Positions 1 through 11,748 of a stretch of 64,000 nt of DNA are shown one piece after another. Source of the DNA: Salvelinus alpinus (taxonomy: Eukaryota; Chordata; Actinopteri; Salmoniformes; Salmonidae). The translations under genes were made by a program, and so were the position numbers. The first letter of the stretch is position 1. Each line of letters starts with the position of its first letter. The stretch lies in contig NC_092096.1 of assembly GCF_045679555.1 (NCBI RefSeq), forward strand, positions 29,702,624 through 29,766,623. Reading direction: 5' to 3'. Below the pieces are notes generated by a model, which did not search any database, was not told the origin of the DNA, and saw only the letters and a list, made by a program, of their open reading frames with translations.

Positions 1-1141
1 TGGAACACTGAGGAGATGATGATACGATGGCTGAATGTGACACCTCTGTCCTGGCAGTGACCCACCGCTGTAGTGAGGAGCCAACACTTTTCCTGAACAC
101 CAAGGAGCTGCTTTTACAGTCCTGTACTGCTGCCATTTTGGATTCATACAAGCAGATAGGTTATGTATTCTTTGAGAGGTGATCTTTGTCAAATTATGAA
201 ATCTTATTCCTAGTACACAGTAACTACTATCACAGTGCAGTCGTAGAGCAGTGATTTTTAGACCCTATTTGTTTGATGCAGAACTGTGTACATACAGGAC
301 ATGATTTGGGCACTGCCTTGTGGAGTAGAGTCAGTCACTCACTGTGTGGTGTTAGTATTCATTCAGCTCACGTTTTCCCAGCTGCTATCTGTTATCATGG
401 CGTGCCGGCTCAGTGAGGTACCTGTTGTGCAGCCACATAGAAATTACAGATGTCTCCGTTCTCTAATAGTAAGCCCTGTGGAGGCTTATATCACTTTCCT
501 CTCTTTCTCTCCCCCTCACTCTCCCCTCTTTCTCTCCCCCTCACTCTCTCCCCTCTTTCTCTCTCCCTGCTTCCCTCTGAAAACATGCCAAACTGCTGTG
601 AAATGGATGTACCCCTCTCTCCCTCACTCGTAGCTGCACAACACAAAGGGTAGAAGCATAATATGGCCATTTCTTTCATTACCTCGTGATTGTGCTTTTT
701 TTTATGTCTGTGGTCTTTATCTGGGGAGCGCCGACATGTCAGTACAATTACAAATTACTTTCATAAAACGTGTGTGTGCCTCAGCATTTGTATGTGGATG
801 TTTGTGTTTTCTTGTTTCTGACTGTGTGAGAATGGAAACCAACAGGCTAATATTTCCAGTGGGTAAGCATCGGTCATCTCCCAGCCCCAGCCAGGCTAAA
901 TGAGGCGGGGTATACAAAAGCTCCGTGCCGCGCTTCTCCGAGAGTGGCGTAGGCGGCCTCACTCGCCGAGAGATCCAGCGTCACAGCAGTTAAGGGACTT
1001 ACTCGCGACGGGACTGCCAAAAACACGTCGCCACTCGCCTGTGTCCAAACTCCAAGCGGCGCCCCTCTTTGCATCCTACGGACACGACCCGCCACGTAAA
1101 TCACCCGGCACCAACACTACTGACTATTGGATGTTCTTATA
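1..1141. other. Intronic sequence, no gene recognised
   Basis: This lies upstream of the last mtpn exon and is therefore most likely inside the final mtpn intron. I see no exon with family resemblance, and I could not find the preceding myotrophin exon here. A CT-rich stretch lies at about 495-570. The short frames in this stretch have no recognisable domains. Confidence 0.5.
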
Positions 1142-2176
1142 GGCACAATAGTATTGCCAGCCTAATCTCGGGAGTTGATAGGCTTGAAGTCATAAACAGC
1201 GCTGTGCCCCAAGCATTGCTAAGAGCTGCTGGCAAACTCAGTAAAGTGCTGTTTGAATGAATGCTTACAAGCCTGCTGCTGCCTACCACCGCTCAGTCAG
1301 ACTGCTCTATCAAACATCAAATCATAGACTTAATTATAATAAACACACAGAAATACGAGCCTTAGGTCATTAATATGGTCAAATCCGGAAACTATCATTT
1401 CGAAAACAAAATGTTTATTTCAGTGAAATACGGAACCGTTTCGTATTTTATCAAACGGGTGGCAACCCTAAGTCTAAATATTGCTGTTACATTGCACAAC
1501 CTTCAATGTTATGTCATAATTACGTAAAATTCTGGCAAATGAATTACGGTCTTTGTTAGGAAGAAATGGTCTTCACACAATTCGCAACGAGCCAGACGGC
1601 CCAAACTGCTGCATATACCCTGACTCTGCTTCCACTGAACGCAAGAGAAGTGACACAATTTTCCTAGTTAATATTGCCTGCTAACATGAATTTCTTAACT
1701 AAATATGCAGGTTTAAAAAATATATACTTGTGTATTGATTTTAAGAAAGGCATTGATGTTTATGGTTAGGTACACATTGGTGCAACGACAGTGCTTTTTT
1801 CGCGAATGCGCTTGTTAAATCATCACCTGTTTGGCGAAGTAGGCTGTGATTCGATGATAAATTAACAGGCACCGCATCGATTATATGCAACGCAGGACAA
1901 GCTAGATAAACTAGTAATATCATCAACCATGTGTAGTTAACTAGTGATTATGTTAAGATTGATTGTTTTTTGTAAGATAAGTTTAATGACAGCTAGCAAC
2001 TTACCTTGGCTCCTTGCTGCACTCGCGTAACAGGTGGTCAGCCTGCCACAGTCTCATCGAGGAGTGCAATGTAATCGGTGTCCAAAAATACCGATTGTAA
2101 TGAGAACTTGAAATCGGCCCTAATTAATCGACCATGCCGATTATTATATATATTTTTTAATCGGTCGACCTCTAAT
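1142..2176. mobile_element. Non-autonomous class II transposon, hAT-like
   Basis: The block ends at 2157-2176 with a terminal motif (AATCGGTCGACCTCTA) that I recognise as the end of an abundant salmonid DNA repeat. Its interior, including the stretch around 1350-1470 and the one around 1730-1960, resembles the same family. There is no transposase frame. The left boundary is uncertain because the element seems truncated or diverged there. Assignment to hAT rests on the terminal motif and memory of the repeat, not on a visible target duplication. Confidence 0.5.
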
Positions 2177-2815
2177 ATGGATGGAACCAGATCACCTCTT
2201 AGGGATGGGACAGCCACGATACATGCAGAGACCGAGATATCATGTGGCTGGAGCCAGATCGCCTCTTAGGGATGGGACAGTCACGATACATGCAGAGACC
2301 GAGATATCATGTGAATGGAACCAGATCGCCTCTTGGGGAGGGGACAGTCACGATACATGCAGAGACCGAGATATCATGTGGCTGGAACCAGATCGCCTCT
2401 TGGGGAGGGGACAGTCACGATACATGCAGAGACCGAGATATCATGTGGCTGGAGCCAGATCGCCTCTTAGGGATGGGACAGTCACGATACATGCAGAGAC
2501 CGAGATATCATGTGGCTGGAACCAGATCGCCTCTTGGGGAGGGGACAGTCACGATACATGCAGAGACCGAGATATCATGTGGCTGGAACCAGATCGCCTC
2601 TTGGGGAGGGGACAGTCACGATACATGCAGAGACCGAGATATCATGTGGCTGGAACCAGATCACCTCTTGGGGAGGGGACAGTCACGATACATGCAGAGA
2701 CCGAGATATCATGTGGCTGGAACCAGATCACCTCTTGGGGAGGCGACAGTCACGATACATGCAGAGACCGAGATATCATGTGGCTGGAACCAGATCACCT
2801 CTTGGGGACGGTCTC
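2177..2815. repeat. 67-bp minisatellite, about 9.5 copies
   Basis: The motif GAGATATCATGTGGCTGGA recurs every 67 bp (at about 2234, 2301, 2368 and on to 2770). Units differ at a few sites, such as GGGGAGGGGACAG versus GGGATGGGACAG. The array starts directly at the end of the class II element to its left. The period is not a multiple of three, so the long overlapping frames across it shift register every unit and are not genes. Confidence 0.95.
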
Positions 2816-3750
2816 GGCGCGATACGTCAGCAATTGAAACCCCATCTGGCAGATATGAGAATATGGCGTCTGTCATCAGGCGAAGGCAGGCCCGGGTCAC
2901 CGCCAGCCAAGGGCTCATCAGCAGGGGTTAGGCCTGAAGTGGAGTGCGAGGAGATATGAGTTGACGCTCCACACCACAGCAGCCTGATGGCTCATTTCAG
3001 CCAGAAGCACCAGCTTCTGGCTCCATCAGGACTGGAGCTCTGAAACACTTTCTCTCTGGCTACCTTTCCCCACACTGTTATTACACATCAAGAGCAACAG
3101 CAGGCCAGTGCTTGAATGTCTACTCATTGATTCATGTCCACTCGTTTATTCAGCTTTAAGAAACATTCAGAGGAATCTGATACTGCATCGTTAGTCCACT
3201 ACTACCAGAATGTATCATTCATGATAACTCAAATATTCATTTTGGACAAAATGCTTGATAGTCTCGGAAGTGTGCACCTGAGCATCATGGGAGCTGACCT
3301 CTGACTGCCCCCCAGGAGGTTCCTGTATTATCGAAGGCCTGTTAACCCTGTGTCTAAGCAGGCTGGGGGAGGGAGTGTTGCTGACTTGACTACAGTCCAG
3401 AGAGACGGCTTCAGAAGAACACGGGGCTTGTTAATTATGAATCAACACTGAATCCCTCCCTACCTCCCTTAACAACTCCCACTTTTATTTTTATTAACCC
3501 ATCAACCCCCCCCCCTAAAAAATATTTATTTTTATTTTACAGCTTTTGTGCTACATACACATTTTACATACATGGTACTTTTATATAAAGCAGTCACATC
3601 AAAAATACATTACCAAACATAAGCTCTTCAATCCCACCACTTTCAGCCCATCCCACCTATCACCATAGACCACACTCTTTTAACTGTTGGCCATGGCCAT
3701 TGGGTCAGGAGTATGATATTATTCAGCCTAGTCTTCTAGCTGCATTAGAC
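2816..3750. other. Intronic sequence, nothing recognised
   Basis: Unique-looking sequence with a C-run at about 3508-3517 followed by an AT-rich stretch. I see no exon or known repeat family. Confidence 0.4.
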
Positions 3751-3905
3751 CTGGGGTGTATTCAGTGATGTGAAACGGTCTGAACGTTCTGTGAAATGTT
3801 GCAGATAGAAATGGAATGAGTAGAGCTCACACTGTTCCCTGTTCAATCATCTGTTCTACGTCATACGTTTCTATCTACAGAAGAACGTTCTGTTACGTTA
3901 CATCC
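3751..3905. repeat. MITE-like repeat
   Basis: The stretch starts with GGGGTGTATTCAGTGATG and contains GAACGTTCTGT near both ends in inverse context. It resembles the GGGGTGTATTCATTAC elements at 17331-17495. There is no coding capacity. The boundaries are approximate. Confidence 0.45.
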
Positions 3906-4317
3906 TCCTGATCAGGCCCCAGTCTACACTGTGCTAGGCAAGCGAGGGAGAGTGATTGTGGTGGGTACCGCAGTGTGAAGAATGTGTTGTGATGGATTTA
4001 AGACTTGAATGAAGGGTGGGCTGGGTAACAGGAAATGAGTTAGTAGGATTGTGAAGACTACCATTTCCTCCCTGTCTAAATGTAGACCTCTGCGCACCAC
4101 TATGGGCATGTTGCTAGGAGGGAGGAGGACTGGGGGAGTGAGACATGCTCGTACTGTGTCGGGATGCTATTAAGCTTCTCTCTTCTCTCAGGACGATGTT
4201 TAGCTTTTGGGACTAACTAGCCAAGATACTTTTTCATGTGCTCGACAATAGATGCCAGAAATGGTTTGTTGTGGACAACTGTGTATAGATAGATAGTACT
4301 ACCTTTTCCAGGCTTAT

Positions 4318-4446
4318 AGTGGCTCAGTTGGTTGAGCATTGTGCTTGCAACACCAGGGCTGTGGGTTCAATTCCCATGGGGAACCAGTATGAAAATGTAT
4401 GCACTCAATACTGTAAGAACTCTGGATAAGAGCGTCTGCTAAATGT
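4318..4446 (+). mobile_element. tRNA-derived salmonid SINE
   Basis: A box A-like TGGCTCAGTTGGTTGAGCA and a box B-like GGTTCAATTCC are followed by the tail CTCTGGATAAGAGCGTCTGC. This is the layout of the tRNA-derived salmonid SINEs. The same tail type, in the other orientation, closes the SINE at 62725-62895. It is not a functional tRNA gene, because there is no acceptor pairing and the tail is retroposon-like. Confidence 0.85.
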
Positions 4447-4455
4447 TACACTACA

Positions 4456-4705
4456 GCCTCCCCCTCACTGTCTTACAGTACAGCATACCCCTCACCCTCA
4501 CTGTTGTCTTGCAGTACAGCATACCCCTCACCCTCACTGTTGTCTTGCAGTACAGCACCCCCCTCACCCTCACTGTTGTCTTGCAGTACAGCACCCCCCT
4601 CACCCTCACTGTTGTCTTACAGTACAGCACCCCCCTCACCCTCACTGTTGTCTTACAGTACAGCACCCCCCTCACCCTCACTGTTGTCTTGCAGTACAGC
4701 ACCCT
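4456..4705. repeat. 36-bp minisatellite, about 7 copies
   Basis: GTTGTCTT recurs at 4503, 4539, 4575, 4611, 4647 and 4683, an exact 36-bp period. The unit is CAGTACAGC plus a C-rich CTCACCCTCACT segment. Because 36 is divisible by three, frames on both strands stay open through it. These are composition artefacts. Confidence 0.95.
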
Positions 4706-5142
4706 GCTCGTGTTTTGGTCCAACAGCCGTCCAATCTTTTTCCTCTTCTTTGAGCACAGTGCAGCCAACAGAAGTCGGTTTCTCCATCCCCATACAGATA
4801 TCGAGCTCTCCTTTCTTTCCTCTCCTCCCTCGTTCAAGGCCATGTAAAATATGCCCTGTGAACGGCCCCGCGGCCGCTTGACTGGAGCGGGCGGGTCGAT
4901 GCACTCCTGTAAGCATCACATCTTATAACCAATTCTGAGGGGAGGAGATCTGAGGGCCTGAGATTATTCATGGGCAGTCTCTCCTTTCCACTCAATAATG
5001 GCATAATGAAGACTTAATGGACACCTCGGCCAAGAGGCAGACTTACATAACCCCTATTACTACTTACTACACACACACCGTGGCGTTGTTTGTCTCTGTC
5101 ACTCCAGGATGTTGTGACTGGCCTACATCTCACTTAGCTCAG

Positions 5143-5276
5143 GCTGTATCACATCCGGCCGTGATTGGGCGGCGCACAATTGGCCCAGCGTCGTCCAGGT
5201 CTTGCCGGGGTAGGCCGTCATTGTAAATAAGAATTTGTTCTTAACTGACTTGCCTAGTTAAAGGTTAAAGACATTT
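5143..5276 (+). mobile_element. 5'-truncated HpaI-type SINE fragment
   Basis: The body (CACATCCGGCCGTGATTGGG, then GGCGGCGCACAATTGGCCC) and the tail (AATAAGAATTTGTTCTTAAC, then TGACTTGCCTAGTTAAAGG) match the element at 38716-38936. The tRNA-like head is missing here. The tail resembles the 3' end of the LINE at 20499-20570, the expected partner for mobilisation. Confidence 0.8.
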
Positions 5277-6890
5277 AAAAAATGGTTGCAGCCTCAATCT
5301 CTTCCTGGCTGGATGTTGTTTGGATCATCAGTGTTTACTGGCTACCATCATTACTCCCATTTTAGACTAGCTCATTATTCTAAGTGGAGACCGGTGGATG
5401 TCCATGGTAGATAGTCTGCAGTTGTTTTCTCCCCCCTCTCAGTAGAGCCCAGGGAGAGTGAGAAGCCGTGTCGGTATACGACAACACGAGTTGGTCTTCA
5501 CTGGATAATACAGCTAGCTAGCTCCAGTTATGAGTCAGGGAATGCTCATTATATGGTGCTGGAAGGCTCCTGTAGGTAGTCGGCTAGGTAGCAGCCTTCT
5601 CCCAGGCTGTGTTGACTAGGAGTCTTGTTGAGGTGAGCGTCGGGGTGAAGTGGTGCTGTTGTGTAAATGAGGCCTATGGAGTACTGTTACGTCTGGGTCC
5701 TCCTCCACCGGTACCAGCTGCTAGCTAATGACTTCCCCTGAGCTAGAGGGCCTCCTCCACCTCCTCTTCCTCCTTGTTCTCTTTGCCGTCAGCCCGCGAG
5801 AGCTGAGAAGACGATGACCATGGAGAACAGCAGGCTTGGTCACAAGATGCCTCACTAACACACCATCCAAGTACAGGTGTTGAGGCTTCGCTCCTGCTCG
5901 TTCTCGCTCGCTGCGTGTCTGCAGATTGCTGGTTTGTTTAACCATGTTACCACATTTATTTAGTGATAGTTTGGTCCTGTTATGAATATTGAAACCCATA
6001 CAATCTCACTAAGCCAGGTCGTCATTGTAAATAAATAGAAAATATATAACTTTTCACAAAGTTGCATCAGAACACTGTAAACTGTATTGTGAGATGCAAG
6101 TAAACTCTTAAATGTAGCTTTTCCCCCAATTTTAGAGATCTCTTTCTAAGACGGTATCCACCAGTCCTGTTTAATCCCTGTAGCCCGTGCCCCGCTCCGA
6201 TGCCCCTTTTGGCAGCACACACACTTTCTGCCTGGCACTCAGTGAGTCAGGCTTCTCCACTCGACAATGGCGTGTTCTCTGCCCGGGCTCCGTAAGCCCC
6301 CGCTAAGAGGCTGAAGTCTTCCATTAAAGTTGTTGGTCTGGTAATGCTCGACCACTCGTCAGCTCGTCTTCTTGTAAGTTTTATCCCACTTTGTCCGTTA
6401 TTTGCAACCCTTGCTGCATTCCCTTCACCCTCATTCACCTTCACTGTCTTGTTCTTAAACAGTGTGTGTGTGAGAGATGAAGAGCAACATTGGGTTAGAG
6501 GGAGTTGGCCAGAGCAGGGCGCTACACAGCTTTGCTTCTCTTGAACCTATAATGAGTAGTAGTTTGGGATGCTTGTTGATTAGTTAATCAGTGATTAAGC
6601 GCAGTGCCTTGCCGGTCCTTTTGGAATGCACTTGGAGAGGGTGAGAGAGACTACATCATCACAGAGTGGGTTGAGGGGGTCAAGCAGGTTGGCCCACACT
6701 CTCACAGAGCATTACTGATGGGCTGAACCTGTGGCCTTGGGTAGAGGGCCGGATGGGGGTGTAGGGTGAACACTGATTCTAACCTTGGCCTGTAGTTCAC
6801 TTTGAGAGAGAGGGTTCACACTGAGGTTGAGGCCTTGACGCTCCACTCAGATCATAATGTCTCCCTGTCATGTCTCCCCCCCCCCCCCAG
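5277..6890. other. Last intron of mtpn, 3' part
   Basis: No further repeat family is obvious to me. The acceptor at its end has 13 consecutive C (6876-6888) directly before AG, instead of a mixed C/T tract. Confidence 0.55.
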
Positions 6891-6977
6891 GGAGCCGACA
6901 AGGAGCAGAAAGGACCAGACGGGCAGAGCGCCTTCGAAGCAGCCGAGACCGACGCCATCAAGGCTCTCCTCAAGTGA
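6891..6977 (+). CDS. mtpn: Myotrophin, last coding exon
   Basis: The exon follows an AG acceptor at 6889-6890 and reads 28 codons plus TGA: GADKEQKGPDG, then QSAFEAAETDAIKALLK. This matches the C-terminal part of the last ankyrin repeat and tail of myotrophin (V-1), a protein of about 118 residues. In other vertebrates the final exon also starts at GADK in phase 0. Myotrophin is a small cytoplasmic and nuclear ankyrin-repeat protein. It binds the F-actin capping protein and keeps it from barbed ends, and it has also been linked to NF-kappaB dimers. The invariant GPDG, FEA and IKALL positions are kept. The other exons, with the start codon and most ankyrin repeats, must lie upstream of the window. 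fam180a about 44 kb downstream on the same strand fits the conserved vertebrate gene order. Confidence 0.93.
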   Translation, partial: GADKEQKGPDGQSAFEAAETDAIKALLK

Positions 6978-8183
6978 GACGGGAGCCTAGAAGGGACGGA
7001 CAGGTGGATGCAGCAGTGGTCCCCCAGACAGACAAGATGGACACACCGCTTCCCCCGACCTCTGTCTTTAGCACTGCTTTGTCTGTTTGCGGTTTTTGTT
7101 TTTTCCCTTTTTTTGTTTTATTTTTTAAGTTGTAGGGATTCTCTCTTCTTGCCTCTTCAGTAGCCATTGAATGGATGGAATTGTCAATCATGTCTCCCTA
7201 AGGGACCAAACACTGAGGGGAAAAGCACTGACTTGGACCCTCCCTGAACACACAAGGATGCAATGTAAAAATGAATAGAGCTTAACTCTTAAATATGATC
7301 GCTCTCAAGTCCTGTGTGCACTCCTTTCACAAAGATGTTGGCAGAAAAACAACGGAAACATTCAATAGTGTTCATTTTTGTTGGCCATTTTCAGTATTGT
7401 AAGACCACTTGGTTATATTCATCTTCCAAACATCAGTTGTGCTAGATGGAGAACGGTTGTAAAGATGAATTCTATTAGCCCAGTAAGATGGCCTCTTTCC
7501 CCTGGCTGTGTACTGTAGCTCTTCTCTGTAGACCTGACTGGCTAACTGTCCAGTGCTTCAACTAGGGGGGTTTGTACTGTATGAGAGGGTAGGTCCTGTT
7601 TAGGTCGCTAATAATATTGGTTACCCACTCTCTACGTAACCCTCTACTGATAACATATCACACTAAACATTAATGACCAAGGTTACTCTAACGTATAATA
7701 GCGTAAATACCCCCTTGACCAATCACCATGTTGGCTATTACAAAAAATGTATGTAAAAAAAAATATTGATTAATCTGTTATTAAAACATTGCTGTGTAGT
7801 GGTGGCATTATGTCAACATTGACCATTTATGCAATTTAGAATTGCATAATGTTTTTCCCTTTTTGAGTGAGTTTTGAACGTGTTCTGATCTGCAATCCTT
7901 TGTTGCCGCAGTGTGTTTTGTATTAGATGAATTTGGTGGGTGGGCTCTGAACAGAGGGATATACAGGGGTGTAGGGTTCGAACTGTAGATCGGGGAAATG
8001 ATGGTCCTCTCTGTGTTTGATTAACCTGCCGGCTCTGCTGCATGTCAGAACTGCCTCTACTGCTACCTTCTCCAAAATGGATGCCTTCCTCTTTTGGTTG
8101 CTTTCAAATAATTACAATGCAATGGTAACAAAATACAAAACGCTTTCTCTCTGGCATTGTTGTGAGGGGAAAACTGAAATAAA
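6978..8183 (+). other. mtpn: 3' UTR of mtpn
   Basis: AT-rich sequence with no coding potential follows the stop codon and runs to the first good AATAAA at 8178-8183. The exact cleavage site is inferred. Confidence 0.65.
8178..8183 (+). terminator. mtpn: Polyadenylation signal, mtpn
   Basis: A canonical AATAAA lies 1.2 kb after the mtpn stop, with T/GT-rich sequence (TTCTTGTCTTTGTGTGG) 15-35 bp downstream as expected for a cleavage context. Confidence 0.6.
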
Positions 8184-8199
8184 AAATCTTAATTATTCT

Positions 8200-10487
8200 T
8201 GTCTTTGTGTGGTAATCCATTGATTTTGTTTTCTGCTGGTATTGTCAACTTTTCAGTCAGTCTTACAAATCGAAAAACACTCATTGACTGCTCTTAGAAC
8301 GGACACTTCTGAGCGGTGCGCACACTTAACTGTAATCTATATTAGTTCCTTTGTATACAGCTATACACTGTCTGTGCACCCACTTACCTGCGAGGCTGCG
8401 ATCCATACTAGGTGCTTTGTATACAGCCATGCCCTCCATCTTAATGACTTGAGTATTGCTTGTGTCTTTGTCAAACTGTCAGCAGCATCAAAGCCCCCCT
8501 CCAGCTGTGTCTGAGCCTGGAGCACAGTGGGTTATCCTGAATGAATAACAAGCAGCAGCTATTGATTCCATTGATTCCTCATTATACTGTCTGGGCTCTG
8601 AGTGGTGAGTGTCTCTGGCAGTGGGAAAAATTACTTGCTCATATTGTTCGCTGGCTGCTGCCTCTCAAGTGCCCCCAGTCCCAGGTGAACTAGCTCGCTC
8701 GCTCTCCCCCCGGTTAAATACCCTCCTCTGCTTAGTCGTTGACTAACACCTAGCCAGTTGCCTCCCATTGGGTAAAGGGCCAATGGAACACTATCACGGT
8801 CTGCTGCTCTCTCCAGCCTATAGGATGACATTAGAAAATATAGGCTGAGGTTTGAGAAAGGGATGTTTATCACTTCTTTGACATCTTGGTGTTTTATTTT
8901 CCCTTCGCTGGTGTCTTTATCTTCAAATCCTTTGGTTTCTCAAAAGGAATCAGCCCGTGTTCATGAGCTTGACCTGAACAAAGTCTCCCTTTTCAACTCC
9001 GATAGGCCTGTGTCTTTCAGGAGGTGAATGAGGAATCTTGATGGTATGGGGGAGTATGACCATTAGGTTGCTTCCCTGATGCTTGTAGACATGGGTCACC
9101 TACCAGGCACATTGCTCTGTACAGAGGAGGGCTGAGAGCATGACGTCAGTCTGAAACACAATGCGCTGTGATTGGGCATGGCCCAGCTCTTTTTCATATT
9201 TCACTAAATGACACATGGCTTAATGAAGAGCCAGTTATGTACCATCTGAGATCATAATCCGCTTTCTTCATCCCTACACATTGCATGTTATGTTCTGTTA
9301 TGCTCCCTGACAGTCAATAGAATACTGTGGACTAGCTCAGGTCAGGAAACACATTCCGTCCTGGCCCATTGGCCAGTACTCGACACACACCCCATCTAAA
9401 ACAATGGTATCATTGAAAAGAGCTGCACACTGGAACGGTGCTAACGTACGTGTTTGTGAAGTATATTGAGTATGGCTGAAGTGGGCGGGCTGCCTAGTAT
9501 CCAATGGTGTTTCTGTTATAGAGGCTTTTCTTTCGTCTCTAAAAGGCATTACTGGCAATGATCAACTGCACTGTTCTGTACCACACTAAGAGCAGTGAAC
9601 CCTGGGGCGCACACTAAAAGTACCCAACCATTTCAAATGGTGAGGCAACAGTTGGTTGCAACATGTTTCCTGCTGTGCCACTCAAGCTTGACTAGAGTCT
9701 ATGATGGAACCCTGCTACACAAAACATAAACAAAAGCATTCAGTAGCAGGTGAAAGACATTTCACCCAGCTTAACCTGCGGCTGATAGACAACAGTCACC
9801 ATAATGTCTTCTTTAGTCTGTAAATACTAAAGGTAGCTGGAGAGAAGAGAGCAGGGGGGAGAGAGAAGAGAGCAGGGGAGAGAGAACAGAGCGAAACTGG
9901 ATGAGTGTAGTGGCAGGCCTGTGAAGTGTTAGCGTTAGGTGTTCTGTTAATCAGACCTCTCTTTCCCCTGCCCATGTCTAAAGCCTTCCCCTGTCCGTCT
10001 CCCCGAGAATAAAGGACAAATCAATTATTCCAGAGCTGTGAAACATCGACATAAACTCAGACTGCGAGTGCAAATTTTGTTCAACCCTTGTCTCTTCTCT
10101 GATTGGGCCTCTACACGATTAAAATGGTTAGAAAGGTCTTTCTGTCCATTCTTGATTGGGAAGGAAATTCTGCTTGGGAATATAAAGCACTTAATTTCCT
10201 ACTGTCTTTGCAATGCAGAGGCACAAATACTCTTCATATGTGTCGAGAAAAAGCTATGATTTAGGCTGATGATGAATAAGAATTGATTCATTGCCTCCGT
10301 CTTGTCAATTAGCCTATAAATTGCCTCTCTCCACAGGCCTGCGGACCTGCTCACAGGCAGTTCCGGCGTTTTCAACTGAGCTTTATCTGCCTAGACCAGG
10401 GAGGGAGATCCTGTTTTATAATCAAACCATAATAATTTGCTTGAAAATGGAAGCCGTTCCCAGTAGTTTAGATACTGTTTGTAGTCT
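8200..10487. other. Intergenic, no gene recognised
   Basis: Unique-looking sequence. A purine-rich stretch (GAGAGAAGAGAGCAGGGG repeated) lies at about 9840-9890. Short frames show no domain. Confidence 0.45.
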
Positions 10488-10663
10488 AGGGGAGAATCTC
10501 AATTCCATACTCCTCATGTCCTCCCTCCTCGCCTCCTTCTAAAAACCCACTGGAGGAGAAGGTCAGAGGGGCGAGACCTCTGGCTTTCTCATCCAATGGG
10601 TTTTGAGAAGGAGGTGAGGAGAGAGGAGTGAAGACGCGAGGAGTATGGAATGAGATTCTCCCT
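10488..10663. mobile_element. Foldback MITE, about 175 bp
   Basis: The left end GAATCTCAATTCCATACTCC and the right end GGAGTATGGAATGAGATTC are inverted copies with one base indel. The inside is also complementary: CTCCTTCTAAAAACCCA against TGGGTTTTGAGAAGGAG. The whole element can fold into one long hairpin. There is no coding capacity. Confidence 0.8.
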
Positions 10664-10720
10664 TGGAGGCCATCTATTTGATGTGCTGCTTATCGCTATT
10701 CTATATGTGATAGTAAGACT

Positions 10721-11468
10721 GGGTCAAATAGACATCAAAACCAATGTTTGAACCAGGTCAAATAGACATCAAAACCGATGTTTGAACCAGGCCAAATAGA
10801 CATCAAAACCAATGTTTGAACCAGGTCAAATAGACATCAAAACCGATGTTTGAACCAGGTCAAATAGACATCAAAACTGATGTTTGAACCAGGTCAAATA
10901 GACATCAAAACCGATGTTTGAACCAGGCCAAATAGACATCAAAACCGATGTTTGAACCAGGTCAAATAGACATCAAAACTGATGTTTGAACCAGGCCAAA
11001 TAGACATCAAAACCGATGTTTGAACCAGGTCAAATAGACATCAAAACTGATGTTTGAACCAGGTCAAATAGACATCAAAACCGATGTTTGAACCAGGCCA
11101 AATAGACATCAAAACCGATGTTTGAACCAGGTCAAATAGACATCAAAACCGATGTTTGAACCAGGCCAAATAGACATCAAAACCGATGTTTGAACCAGGT
11201 CAAATAGACATCAAAACCGATGTTTGAACCAGGTCAAATAGACATCAAAACCGATGTTTGAACCAGGCCAAATAGACATCAAAACCGATGTTTGAACCAG
11301 GTCAAATAGACATCAAAACTGATGTTTGAACCAGGCCAAATAGACATCAAAACCGATGTTTGAACCAGGTCAAATAGACATCAAAACCGATGTTTGAACC
11401 AGGTCAAATAGACATCAAAACCGATGTTTGAACCAGGTCAAACAGACATCAAAACCGATGTTTGAACT
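10721..11468. repeat. 34-bp minisatellite, 22 copies
   Basis: GACATC recurs every 34 bp from 10731 to 11445, giving 22 units of the type GGTCAAATAGACATC + AAAACCGATGTTTGAACCA. Variants are CCGATG versus CTGATG and AGGTCAAAT versus AGGCCAAAT. Each unit contains ACATC and GATGT, an inverted pair around a 6-base centre. Units are contiguous without spacers, so this is not a CRISPR array. Confidence 0.97.
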
Positions 11469-11748
11469 AGCGCTTCCTATCAGGGAGTTGGTCTAATGTT
11501 TCATATATTCATGAAGTGAAAAGAAAAAGCTATTTTACATACATGTCAGACATGATAAAGATCCATGGGTTTCTTTCTGTTCCCTTGAACTCTACTCCCA
11601 CCTTCTGTATGGAAAAGAGAACCGCACCAACTGGGTTTTTTTCTTCCATAAATGATTATGCAACCACATACGTGCATTTAGACTCAAATAGATATCACAC
11701 TTGTGAAATACCAATTCACAAAGAACACTGTTCTGTTCATGATTATGT

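Noticed and set aside
2181-2931. Overlapping 149 to 229-codon frames
   Set aside because: They are products of the 67-bp minisatellite, with the frame rotating each unit. There is no domain.
4318-4446. tRNA gene
   Set aside because: It has A and B boxes but a SINE body and tail and no cloverleaf acceptor pairing.
4443-4881. Frames of 125-134 codons on both strands
   Set aside because: They are made by the 36-bp minisatellite, whose period is divisible by three.
1-6890. Upstream myotrophin exons
   Set aside because: I looked for the ankyrin-repeat exon before GADK and found no match. It probably lies before the window.
10721-11468. CRISPR-like regular repeats
   Set aside because: Units are contiguous with no unique spacers, and the host is a vertebrate.
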